Source: Pseudoalteromonas luteoviolacea B = ATCC 29581 (lineage in GTDB: Bacteria > Pseudomonadota > Gammaproteobacteria > Enterobacterales > Alteromonadaceae). Taken from it: a stretch of 64,000 nt of DNA. Below, piece by piece: positions 54,083-61,055 of the stretch. Below the pieces are notes generated by a model. That model was not told the DNA's origin and searched no databases. It worked only from the letters and a program-made list of their open reading frames with translations. Position 1 is the first letter of the stretch. Every line of letters begins with the position of its first letter. The stretch covers positions 119,274 to 183,273 of the forward strand of contig CAPN01000032.1 of NCBI GenBank assembly GCA_000333235.1, in the 5' to 3' direction. The translations under genes were made by a program, and so were the position numbers.

Positions 54083-54798
54083 ATGTGCTCATGATCGGCG
54101 CGTCCAGTGCTATCGCCAAAGCCACCATTTCACATTTAAAACGTACCAATCCAAGCGTGAACAACATCGTTACCGTGTCACGAGATGCAAAACACGAAAG
54201 CGAATGTCCTTCATCTTCTCATTTTCAATGTGACTATAGTCAAACGGCCATCCGCTTTGTTGTTAACGCGCTACAAAATGACAAGGCGCAATTTGACCAT
54301 GTTCTCTTTTTTAATGGGGTATTACACACAAAATCATACGCTCCAGAAAAGCGCGTTAGCCAATTCGACGTGGCTTATTTTGATCAACTACTTCAAGCGA
54401 ATGTGATCACTCACGTATTGTGGTTTGAGCACCTTGCGGCACTGTTAAAACGCAACAAAGAGAGTAAAGTGGTCATATTGAGCGCCCGAATTGGCAGCAT
54501 TTCAGATAATCGAAGCGGTGGTTGGTATAGTTACAGAATGAGCAAAGCGGCGTTAAATATGGCAGCGAAATGCTTTTCCATAGAACTTGCCCGCACACAC
54601 CCTTTATCTAAAATGTATCTTTTTCACCCTGGAACTACAGACACACCTCTGTCAAAGCCGTTTCAACGTAACGTTCCAAAAGAAAAGCTCTTTACGCCCG
54701 AGTTCGTCGCATCCTCTTTATGCGATCTGTTAAACAAACCTACCGTTGACAATGTCATCGAGTATCTAGATTGGCAACACTCCCCGATTGAATGGTAA
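54079..54798 (+). CDS. Short-chain dehydrogenase/reductase
   Basis: A 239-residue SDR. The N-terminal nucleotide-binding segment is NVLMIGASSAIAKATI, the central DHVLFFNGVLH gives the NAG-like motif, and YSYRMSKAAL carries the catalytic Tyr and Lys with a Ser upstream (VVILSARIGS). It most resembles the CsgA-like SDRs that often sit in photolyase-type gene clusters in marine gammaproteobacteria. Substrate unknown. It is the middle gene of a three-gene operon (four-base overlap upstream, three-base gap downstream). Confidence 0.88.
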   Translation: MNVLMIGASSAIAKATISHLKRTNPSVNNIVTVSRDAKHESECPSSSHFQCDYSQTAIRFVVNALQNDKAQFDHVLFFNGVLHTKSYAPEKRVSQFDVAYFDQLLQANVITHVLWFEHLAALLKRNKESKVVILSARIGSISDNRSGGWYSYRMSKAALNMAAKCFSIELARTHPLSKMYLFHPGTTDTPLSKPFQRNVPKEKLFTPEFVASSLCDLLNKPTVDNVIEYLDWQHSPIEW

Positions 54799-54801
54799 CT
54801 T

Positions 54802-55413
54802 ATGCATTTAACTAATAAACAAATACTTGAATTTTCAGAGCGCTATCGCGCCGCAATGATAAATTCAGTGACAGGATTTAAAAGTGCTAACCTAATTGGC
54901 ACACAAGATAGCAATCAACAACATAATCTATCTATTGTATCATCCGTCGTGCATTTAGGCTCTCATCCACCGTTGCTTGGGATAGTATTTCGTCCTCGAG
55001 CAGTTCCACGCCACACGCTAGAAAACATTCTTGATACAGGATTTTTTACCGTCAATCATGTCCATAAAGCATATACTCATCATGCACATCAGACTTCTGC
55101 TCGCTACGATAAATCAATTTCAGAGTTTAGTGCATGTGGCCTTACGCCAGAGTTTAAAGCTGATTTTTTTGCGCCATTCGTCAAAGAATCGCGTGTACAA
55201 CTTGGCCTTCATTATCGGCAACATCAAGAAATCGAATTAAACCAAACCGTCTTTCTGGTAGGAGAAATTGAGCACCTTTTTGTACCGGAAGAATGCGTGG
55301 GTGAAGATGGTTTTATCGATTTGGAACGCGCTGGAACCGTTTGTATTTCTGGCTTAGACTCATACCACACAACAAATCATCTTCATCGCCTACCCTACGC
55401 GAAGCCACAATAA
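54802..55413 (+). CDS. Flavin reductase-like domain protein
   Basis: A 203-residue FMN-binding split-barrel protein of the flavin-reductase family: SVTGFKSANLIGTQDSNQQHN, HPPLLGIVFRPRAVPRHTLEN and a late ERAGTVCISGLDSYH. Such proteins reduce flavins with NAD(P)H or act as flavin-binding partners in oxygenases. It is the third gene of the operon with the DCC protein and SDR. A Fur box starts nine bases after its stop, but on present evidence that belongs to the small RNA downstream. Confidence 0.88.
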   Translation: MHLTNKQILEFSERYRAAMINSVTGFKSANLIGTQDSNQQHNLSIVSSVVHLGSHPPLLGIVFRPRAVPRHTLENILDTGFFTVNHVHKAYTHHAHQTSARYDKSISEFSACGLTPEFKADFFAPFVKESRVQLGLHYRQHQEIELNQTVFLVGEIEHLFVPEECVGEDGFIDLERAGTVCISGLDSYHTTNHLHRLPYAKPQ

Positions 55414-55421
55414 AAGTTTAT

Positions 55422-55436
55422 TGATAACAATTATCA
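55422..55436 (+). promoter_or_regulatory. Fur box
   Basis: TGATAAC-A-ATTATCA is a 7-1-7 inverted repeat with one mismatch to the Fur consensus TGATAAT-N-ATTATCA. It lies directly before a sigma-70 -35 hexamer, so bound Fur would block that promoter when iron is plentiful. Confidence 0.8.
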
Positions 55437-55442
55437 TTTCTA

Positions 55443-55471
55443 TTGACATTTGAGTTTTGCTAGTAAATAAT
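55443..55471 (+). promoter_or_regulatory. Sigma-70 promoter of the RyhB-like RNA
   Basis: A perfect TTGACA and AATAAT are 17 bases apart. The expected start is near 55478, where a structured, non-coding stretch with its own terminator begins. Confidence 0.78.
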
Positions 55472-55477
55472 AACGAC

Positions 55478-55651
55478 ATCTTGAGGGAAATGGAGTCGCC
55501 AAGAGCAAGGATTACACCGCTACGTTTGTTTCACGCAACAAACTTTTATTAAGGCGCCCTCAAGATACGCACTGAATTTACTTGCTACATTGCTCATATC
55601 AAGACGGTAGATATGGCCCCTAAAAAGCCCCTTTCGGGGCTTTTTGTTTTT
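55478..55651 (+). ncRNA. Fur-controlled small RNA with a RyhB-like core
   Basis: A predicted non-coding RNA of about 170 bases. Three signs support it: a Fur box plus consensus promoter just upstream, no protein-like frame, and a strong terminator at its end. The 5' part folds into a long stem (ATCTTGAGGG at 55478-55487 with CCCTCAAGAT at 55557-55566) enclosing a smaller hairpin (GTTTGTT/AACAAAC). Between this and the terminator lies an unpaired stretch with ACATTGCTCA (55587-55596). This is identical to the core of the E. coli RyhB pairing region (GACATTGCTCACATT). RyhB turns off iron-using genes during iron shortage with Hfq; the same role is inferred here. The T-rich terminator tail would suit Hfq. 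Confidence 0.75.
55622..55651. terminator. Terminator of the small RNA
   Basis: AAAAAGCCCC and GGGGCTTTTT form a 10-bp stem with a TTTC loop and a T-rich tail. It is symmetric and can also stop the converging epimerase transcript, whose stop is at 55662. Confidence 0.9.
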
Positions 55652-55661
55652 CAAATTAGTA

Positions 55662-56837
55662 TTAAAACACTCTTTCTAAAACGTCTAAGCAAGCACCTAG
55701 CGTGTGATAATCGCATTTTGCCCCCGCTTCACTTTTTTTATTACTGTATTTCTGGTTTGCTACATTTAAAACACGAAACCAAGCCCCGTGAGTATGGTCA
55801 ACAAAATGCGTCCAGCTGTACTCCCAGATCTGCTGATAACGTTGCTTATATTGTTCCTTTTTGGTCGCGTCATATAAGAGCCCTGCCGCAGCAAAACTCT
55901 CTGCTTGAACCCAGAAATATTTATCCTTGTCACAAGGAACATAAACCGTGTCAAAACCATATATCAGCCCCCCATTGGACTTGTCCCATGCATGCTCAAA
56001 CGCGGTATTAAATAAATATTCTGCTTTTTCAACTAAAAGAGGCGCAGGCTCAATTCGATTAAGTTGAACTAATAACTTAGCCCACTCTGTTTGATGACCT
56101 GGTTGAAATCCCCAAGGACGGTAAAGATTTTTAGGATCATGCTGATTATAAGTAAAGTCGAGTTCAAGCGTTGGCGTGTAATGCTCATACACTAATCCGG
56201 TTTTTTGATCCGCGAGTTCAAAACAAAAGCGTCTTGCCAAATGGTTAGCCCGTTGCAAGTACCGAGTTTCATTTGTCGCTTCATAAGCAGCAATTAGCGC
56301 TTCACACAAGTGCATATTGGCATTTTGGCCACGATACTCACAAAGTCGCCCATCCTCATAACGAGTGTCCGCATAAATACCTTCTTCAGCTTGCCAAAAA
56401 CGAGCTTCCAACAATAACCACACTCGCTCGATAGGCTGAGCAGACTCTATCAATTTAGCTCGATAACAATGCGCATAACAAAGCAAGACAAACGCATACC
56501 CATAGGCTTGTTGAGTCAAATCGAGTGGCTCATTGGTGTCTAGCGTCCACGCAAAGGCGTGTTCTTTTTCGCGCCAATGATGCTTTTCAAGGTATTCAAG
56601 CCCCACTTTTGCAAGGTGCAGATAGCGCGAACTTTTTGTCAAACGGGCCGCTCGACAAAAATTAATCACCATACGTGTACTGCTGACAAGCTGCCGAAAG
56701 CCCGGATTAAACACTTGACCATCATCATAATAATTTTGGAAATAGCCACCCAACGTGTTGTCCTCGCAGCGCGGCTCATAGAAATCTAAAATCGCTTGGC
56801 AATGGGATGTGAGAAACGCTTTACTATAAAATTCCAT
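55662..56837 (-). CDS. AGE-family sugar epimerase/isomerase, probable mannose isomerase
   Basis: A 391-residue protein of the N-acylglucosamine 2-epimerase family (alpha6/alpha6 barrel). The ATG at 56837 (MEFYSKAFLTSHCQAIL) overlaps the kinase gene by 14 bases and has GGAG upstream; a start at 56900 would lie deep in the kinase gene. Family features are QAYGYAFVLLCYAHCYR, QNANMHLCEALIAAYEAT, the PWGFQPGHQTEWAKLL segment with the active-site His, and a final CDYHTLGACLD. Paired with a fructokinase, it more likely interconverts mannose and fructose than acts on acyl-glucosamine. This is inferred from neighbourhood. Confidence 0.87.
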   Translation of the reverse strand: MEFYSKAFLTSHCQAILDFYEPRCEDNTLGGYFQNYYDDGQVFNPGFRQLVSSTRMVINFCRAARLTKSSRYLHLAKVGLEYLEKHHWREKEHAFAWTLDTNEPLDLTQQAYGYAFVLLCYAHCYRAKLIESAQPIERVWLLLEARFWQAEEGIYADTRYEDGRLCEYRGQNANMHLCEALIAAYEATNETRYLQRANHLARRFCFELADQKTGLVYEHYTPTLELDFTYNQHDPKNLYRPWGFQPGHQTEWAKLLVQLNRIEPAPLLVEKAEYLFNTAFEHAWDKSNGGLIYGFDTVYVPCDKDKYFWVQAESFAAAGLLYDATKKEQYKQRYQQIWEYSWTHFVDHTHGAWFRVLNVANQKYSNKKSEAGAKCDYHTLGACLDVLERVF

Positions 56838-57843
56838 TGGTAAGGTACTCCATAAAGTCTGGGTCGAGTAATTCTTGAGGTTGTTGTGAAAACAGGTCAA
56901 GCAGTTCTCTACGCTTAGGTAATGCAGGAAAAGCGCCCGCTTTGGATACCGCTAACGCTCCACTGCAACTTGAAAAAAACAAAGCAGCGCGTAGCAATGA
57001 GAAATTTTTCAACAGTACATCGAGTGAGACAAGTTGACTAAGGACATACAACAAAGCACCAATAAAGCCATCACCACCCGCGGTTGTATCGACGACATTA
57101 ACCGATGGTGGAGTAATAATACCGTGGGAGTGAGGAGTAAAGAACGCAATATCATGGCCGCCGTTCGTTACTATAATCAGTTTACAGCCTGCATTAAAAC
57201 AGTGCGTTAAATAAGATTGGTGATGGCCCTCGGAAAGTAGCTCAAACTCTTCTTTAGCGAATTTGACTAGCTGCGCTTGCTTTACAAAACGATTAACCAA
57301 ATCGACATCCACCTTACCTGCAGGCCACAAGTTAGCGCGCAAATTGACATCAATACTGACAGACAATTGATTTACTTTCGCTAAATCGACCACAGTTTGC
57401 GTGGTGAGCGCTGCAGCTTTCGTTGTGAGCGTATTACTGCACAGGTGCAATAGCGTTGCGTCTTTAAACCAATCAGCGTTAATTTGCTCGCTCTTCAATA
57501 CTAAATCCGCGCTGTTATCACGAAAAAACGTAAAAGAGCGCTCTCGATTGTTATCCAAATGCACAAATGCCAGTGCGGTTGGAGCCGTTGGATGACGTTG
57601 TAAACAGCTCGTATCAACCTGATATCTATTTAAACTTGCTGCTAGAAAGTCACCAAACTTGTCTTCTCCAACTTGGCCCACAAATTTGGCTTCTCCACCT
57701 AGCTTTGCAAGCGCTACTGCCGCATTGGCAGGTGCTCCACCTGGAAACTGGCGAAACTCATTAATGGGTAAACCATCTATTTCTTGCGCACCTGTTTGTA
57801 AAAAATCAATCAAAGCCTCGCCGTAACACACAACTATGCTCAC
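56824..57843 (-). CDS. PfkB-family sugar kinase, probable fructokinase
   Basis: A 339-residue kinase of the PfkB/ribokinase family. It starts with GTG after a TAAGGG site. The N-terminal GEALIDFLQTG and GGAPANAAVALAKLGG (signature 1) are typical of fructokinases, and signature 2 reads DTTAGGDGFIGALLY, with the catalytic Asp in GGD, where most members have GAGD. It would phosphorylate fructose made by the epimerase encoded downstream (overlap 14 bases). A LacI-type palindrome lies 51 bases before the start. Confidence 0.88.
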   Translation of the reverse strand: MSIVVCYGEALIDFLQTGAQEIDGLPINEFRQFPGGAPANAAVALAKLGGEAKFVGQVGEDKFGDFLAASLNRYQVDTSCLQRHPTAPTALAFVHLDNNRERSFTFFRDNSADLVLKSEQINADWFKDATLLHLCSNTLTTKAAALTTQTVVDLAKVNQLSVSIDVNLRANLWPAGKVDVDLVNRFVKQAQLVKFAKEEFELLSEGHHQSYLTHCFNAGCKLIIVTNGGHDIAFFTPHSHGIITPPSVNVVDTTAGGDGFIGALLYVLSQLVSLDVLLKNFSLLRAALFFSSCSGALAVSKAGAFPALPKRRELLDLFSQQPQELLDPDFMEYLTNGIL

Positions 57844-57894
57844 ACCCTTACCCCTAATACGATTATCCGCGCTTTACCTAGTACACATCAAAAT

Positions 57895-57906
57895 TGGAAC
57901 GTTCCA
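57895..57906. promoter_or_regulatory. LacI-type palindromic operator
   Basis: TGGAACGTTCCA is a perfect 12-bp palindrome with the central CG typical of LacI-family operators, extended by further near-symmetry (AATTGGAAC / GTTCCATTATT). It lies just before the kinase-epimerase operon, so a sugar-responsive LacI repressor encoded elsewhere is expected. The rest of the 369-base gap up to 58212 shows nothing else recognisable. Confidence 0.65.
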
Positions 57907-58212
57907 TTATTTATTTATTCATCAATAAATGTCAACGTTATTGCTACACGGAATAATCGTTATTTCTGCCGATATGGACAGTAAATTGCTGATGGGTAAC
58001 AAAAAATAGGATTGAATTTTGTATTGAGATAAAGAGTGCATTACACTATCACATAGAAGTAAAACGTTAGCTGATAATCCTAATTAAAGTGTTGTTACAA
58101 AGTAACCAGCGAGGTTTATTGGCAAAACACAGCACAACCCTAGTTTCGGTGCTAATCTAAAAGCAATGCACCAAGTTAAAACTGGTTTCGATACTCAATC
58201 AGGAGAGTCGTC

Positions 58213-58950
58213 ATGTGGCAAAAAAGAGTGAAAGCAATCGCGTTAATGAGCGCCCTATTGTGTTCTGTTCCAAGTTTTGCAGGTTTAGAAGAAGGGATTA
58301 AAGCGGCCAATGAAGGGCGTTTTGATGTAGCACTAAAAGAATTTCAATATCTCGCAGACATGGGTTATGCCCCTGGTATTTATGAGCTTGGCAAGCTGTA
58401 CCAAGGCGGCCATGGAGTCACTAAAAATGAGCGTAAAGCAGCCGAATTAATGCAAAAAGCGGTAGATTTAAACCTTGCAGATGCAATGTTTGATTTAGCC
58501 GTGATGTATAAAGAAGGTAAAGGCGTAAAACAAGATTTGCAAATGGCGGTTAATTTGTTTACCCGAGCTGCACAAAAGAATTTAGCGGCAGCCCAATTTA
58601 ATTTAGGTGTTATGTACACCAATGGTGAAGGGGTGATCAAAGATTTTCAACAAGCGATGGATTGGTACGAGAAAGCGGCAGCAAACAACTACACGCTAGC
58701 ACAATACAATTTAGCGTTGATGTATTTCCAGGGTCTTGGCGTAGAGCCGAACGTAGAACGTTCGTATATTTGGAATTTAATCGCTGAGTACAATGGGAAT
58801 GAAAATGCCCGTAAAAGTCGTCAGCTCGACGAGCAAAAAATGACGCAAGGCGAAATTGACACGGCCAAACAAAAAGCCGACGCGATTTACGAGAAAATTG
58901 TTGCTGGCAGTTATATGCCAGAGACCACCGCGACTCGCCTGCAGCAATAA
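58213..58950 (+). CDS. Sel1-repeat (TPR-like) exported protein
   Basis: A 245-residue protein with a signal peptide (about 1-23) and about four Sel1 repeats (for example ELGKLYQGGHGVTKNERKAA, DLAVMYKEGKGVKQDLQMAV, NLGVMYTNGEGVIKDFQQAM and NLALMYFQGLGVEPNVERSY). The repeats form a helical scaffold for protein contacts in the periplasm. The C-terminus is Lys/Gln-rich and ends in RLQQ. Partner unknown. It is the last chromosomal-type gene before the integron array. Confidence 0.88.
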   Translation: MWQKRVKAIALMSALLCSVPSFAGLEEGIKAANEGRFDVALKEFQYLADMGYAPGIYELGKLYQGGHGVTKNERKAAELMQKAVDLNLADAMFDLAVMYKEGKGVKQDLQMAVNLFTRAAQKNLAAAQFNLGVMYTNGEGVIKDFQQAMDWYEKAAANNYTLAQYNLALMYFQGLGVEPNVERSYIWNLIAEYNGNENARKSRQLDEQKMTQGEIDTAKQKADAIYEKIVAGSYMPETTATRLQQ

Positions 58951-58960
58951 AGCGATTTCA

Positions 58961-58992
58961 TGACCAGACTCAGACGACGTTGAGTCTGGTCA
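58961..58992 (+). terminator. Long hairpin after the Sel1 gene
   Basis: TGACCAGACTCA and TGAGTCTGGTCA form a perfect 12-bp stem with an 8-base loop, ten bases after the stop codon. No T-run follows. Confidence 0.6.
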
Positions 58993-59002
58993 TGCTTGCG
59001 AC

Positions 59003-59308
59003 TCCACTTTTCAACTATAGTTTAAGCAAAAGCGGATGGAACGCTTAGAGAACCCTCTCATCCATTCATGTAAGCTATCTGGTGCAAATAACATTTGCAA
59101 AATTAAGTTGCGTCGATCCGACCATAGACTGGTTGATAAGGTTGAAGATGATGGTGTCATTGTAATCGTTCTAACAGTTACAGAACGTGGTCGAATCGAA
59201 GCCTGTAATAACGCCATCAAACGACTAAGCGACAAAAAGCGATATATCGCTCGCCTAAATGACTGGCAACTTATTGCGAGTCCAGCTGCCGTAGGCTGCG
59301 ATGTTTAA
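59003..59308 (+). pseudogene. Remnant of a RelE-type toxin gene
   Basis: From about 59021 the frame reads FKQKRMERLENPLI, then KIKLRRSDHRLVDKVEDDG, VLTVTERGR and NNAIKRL, which matches the middle and C-terminal parts of RelE toxins. Upstream of it, in frame, stands STFQL followed by a TAG (59018-59020) where RelE has a Gln-like position. The first 30 or so residues of the toxin are missing, replaced by the Sel1 gene's terminator region. The end runs on about 24 residues past the usual RelE end into an attC-like sequence. No antitoxin gene remains. It is a decayed toxin-antitoxin gene at the edge of the integron array. Confidence 0.7.
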
Positions 59309-59320
59309 GGCGATAGTTAG
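59208..59320 (-). repeat. attC-like site of the GNAT cassette (distal end of array)
   Basis: The right end GTTTAAGGCGATAGTTAG (59303-59320) fits the conserved outer part of the other sites. The left end TAACGCCATCAAAC (59209-59222) fits more loosely and lies within the RelE remnant, so the exact left limit is unsure. Confidence 0.5.
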
Positions 59321-59323
59321 AGC

Positions 59324-59761
59324 TCACAGCTTGATGACTGCCAACATATCTTCACCATCTTCATCCAACCCCACTTCCTGAAAGCCAAAACGAGAATAAA
59401 AATTTTTGGCCACTGGGTTTTCAGGGTCATAGCAAATTTCTATTTCTTTTACATTGTCACTGGCTTTTATTTCATTGAGCGCCAAATTTAGTGCAACTCT
59501 GCCAATACCAGATTGTTGATAGCGTTGGTCCACCATAAAGCGCCAGATAGAAACTTTTTCAGGCGTTTCGCACACCCACATGAAAAAACCGACAGGCTTA
59601 TCGTTTTGATAGATAGCTCTACAGGTATGTCCTTGGCAGTAATGTGATTCCACCAAAGACCACATATTACTCGCAACATATTCCTGTTGCTCATCTGTGA
59701 CATCTAAGTCACATACGTCTTCATAATTTGAACTTGTAATCTCTTCCAATGTGATAGTCAT
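59324..59761 (-). CDS. GNAT-family N-acetyltransferase (cassette gene)
   Basis: A 145-residue acetyltransferase. It starts MTITLEEITSSNYEDVCDLD and has PVGFFMWVCETPEKVSIWRF, YQQSGIGRVALNLAL (acetyl-CoA loop, of the Q/R-x-x-G-x-G/A form) and NPVAKNFYSRFGFQEVG, the SpeG/RimI-like pattern. The ATG at 59761 is chosen because GGAAAG is just upstream. It lies between two attC sites, so it is the gene of one cassette. Such GNATs are frequent in integrons; the substrate is unknown. Confidence 0.85.
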   Translation of the reverse strand: MTITLEEITSSNYEDVCDLDVTDEQQEYVASNMWSLVESHYCQGHTCRAIYQNDKPVGFFMWVCETPEKVSIWRFMVDQRYQQSGIGRVALNLALNEIKASDNVKEIEICYDPENPVAKNFYSRFGFQEVGLDEDGEDMLAVIKL

Positions 59762-59775
59762 GACTTTCCTTAGCT

Positions 59776-59871
59776 CTAATGCCTCGCTTAACTGGCGCAA
59801 AACAGCAGGCTAAATTGCAAATGAAATGAACCCAACTAACTGTTATTAGTCCGACTTAGACGCCTTGATAT
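59776..59871 (-). repeat. attC-like site (degenerate)
   Basis: Outer motifs TAATGCCTCGCTTAA (59777-59791) and CTTAGACGCCTTGATA (59855-59870) match the other sites with several changes. It directly follows the small membrane-protein gene. Confidence 0.55.
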
Positions 59872-59873
59872 GT

Positions 59874-60116
59874 TTACTTATTTACTGAATCATTTGCTTT
59901 ATTAGGCAAATCATTGCAAATAGCACAGTTTATACTTTTGCGATAATTATAAATACGCCTAATAGCAAAAACTGACACAGAAATAATTGACCAGATTATA
60001 CCAAACTCGATGGAATACTCTGCACTTCGACCTTTGAAATATTGCACACCTGCAAGTATCAAAAACACTACCGGCAATGCTATTGAATATTGGTAAATCC
60101 ATTTTTTAATTGGCAT
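59874..60116 (-). CDS. Small two-helix membrane protein (cassette gene)
   Basis: An 80-residue protein with two predicted membrane helices (IALPVVFLILAGVQYF and FGIIWSIISVSVFAI) joined by a short polar loop. It has a Lys/Arg-rich segment and a CAIC pair near the C-terminus. GGAGA lies six bases before the ATG. It fills one integron cassette. No family recognised; a possible small membrane-active role is only a guess. Confidence 0.65.
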   Translation of the reverse strand: MPIKKWIYQYSIALPVVFLILAGVQYFKGRSAEYSIEFGIIWSIISVSVFAIRRIYNYRKSINCAICNDLPNKANDSVNK

Positions 60117-60152
60117 ATCATTTCTCCGATATTGTAATTTTCCTTAGCAAAC

Positions 60153-60276
60153 ATAACGCCGCGTTAAGTAGTGAGCAACACCACCACGAAACCTAACCAT
60201 ACCACCATAAACACAGAGCCCAACGATGGAGTGAAAAAGGCCATGCGTTGGGAATCTATCTTAAACGCTTTGTTAT
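60153..60276 (-). repeat. attC site of the HigBA-like cassette
   Basis: Outer motifs TAACGCCGCGTTAA (60154-60167) and TTAAACGCTTTGTTAT (60261-60276) are nearly identical to those at 62472-62595. It overlaps the antitoxin stop codon by a few bases. Confidence 0.85.
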
Positions 60277-60569
60277 GTGTTTGGTTGCGCAAGAGCCCTG
60301 ATCACTGCTTGAGGGTCTTTAGCTAGCACATTAAGTAGCACCAATGCAGGACCTCTTGGAGTTCTGTCTCCGCGCTCCCAATGACGCAATGTGCCAAGAC
60401 TGATACCAAAAGTAGATGCAAACTCAGCTTGTGTCATTGCGACATTATTACGTACAGCTTTAACGTCAACAGGGTCAAACTTATGAACAGTAGCCCCTTT
60501 AGTTTCACCGTCGGCAAATTCAATGGCTTCCATTAGACCTTGCTGGATACTTTCAAATGCATTAGTCAT
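60273..60569 (-). CDS. HigA-like helix-turn-helix antitoxin (cassette gene)
   Basis: A 98-residue protein with an XRE-type helix-turn-helix (VRNNVAMTQAEFASTFGISL then GTLRHWERGDRTPRGPALVL) in its second half and an N-terminal part (about 1-30) of the kind that blocks the toxin. It starts four bases before the toxin's stop (overlap), so the order is toxin first, as in higBA systems. It should also repress the shared promoter. Confidence 0.9.
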   Translation of the reverse strand: MTNAFESIQQGLMEAIEFADGETKGATVHKFDPVDVKAVRNNVAMTQAEFASTFGISLGTLRHWERGDRTPRGPALVLLNVLAKDPQAVIRALAQPNT

Positions 60570-60904
60570 GATTGCCTCCTGTAACTGTCTGCAAGTATTT
60601 TGGTTAGTTTACTAAGAACATTACATTCAGCTTTAGACAGGTTTGCTTTCTCATTTTTACCAAATAGAGAAAGCATGAACAGTGGAATTTCTTCACTATG
60701 GTAGTAATAAATAACTCTCACACCACCACTTTTACCACCGCCCTCTTTTGCCCATCTTAGCTTATGCACCCCACCTGTACCTTGCATAAGCACACCTGCT
60801 TTCGGATGCTCAGCTAAGTAGCTGATGATTTGTTTGTTCTCGTCTTCAGAAAGGAGTTTCTCAACTCGTTTCTTATATTCGGGTAATTCAACGATTGTAT
60901 ACAT
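60566..60904 (-). CDS. RelE/HigB-type toxin (cassette gene)
   Basis: A 112-residue toxin of the RelE superfamily, similar to HigB-2 of Vibrio: VLMQGTGGVHKLRWAKEGGG, KSGGVRVIYYYHSEEIPLF and LFGKNEKANLSKAE. Such toxins cleave mRNA at the ribosome. The ATG at 60904 is chosen over 60922 because the promoter's -10 hexamer lies between the two. From it the transcript would start at or next to the ATG, that is, leaderless. It precedes the antitoxin. Confidence 0.9.
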   Translation of the reverse strand: MYTIVELPEYKKRVEKLLSEDENKQIISYLAEHPKAGVLMQGTGGVHKLRWAKEGGGKSGGVRVIYYYHSEEIPLFMLSLFGKNEKANLSKAECNVLSKLTKILADSYRRQS

Positions 60905-60910
60905 AGTTGA

Positions 60911-60939
60911 AGTGTAAGCCAATGGATTACTTTTGGCAA
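60911..60939 (-). promoter_or_regulatory. Promoter of the HigBA-like cassette
   Basis: On the minus strand TTGCCA (60939-60934) and TACACT (60916-60911) are 17 bases apart. The expected start point falls on or within a base or two of the ATG at 60904. Confidence 0.6.
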
Positions 60940-60955
60940 ATTTTGATTAAAATAC

Positions 60956-61054
60956 ATAACGCCTTACTAATGGGCGCATAAATGCTTGACTAAAATTAGC
61001 GACGAAGGAGCGCCAGCCAAGCTTTAGAAGTCCCATCCATAATTGACTTGTTAG
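60956..61054 (-). repeat. attC-like site of the DUF998 cassette
   Basis: Outer motifs TAACGCCTTACTAATGGGCG (60957-60976) and GACTTGTTAG (61045-61054) frame 99 bases. The sequence differs from the other sites inside but keeps both ends. Confidence 0.65.
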
Positions 61055-61055
61055 T

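Noticed and set aside
55613..56011. Plus-strand frame over the small RNA terminator and into the epimerase gene
   Set aside because: It starts within the terminator hairpin region and is antisense to the epimerase gene.
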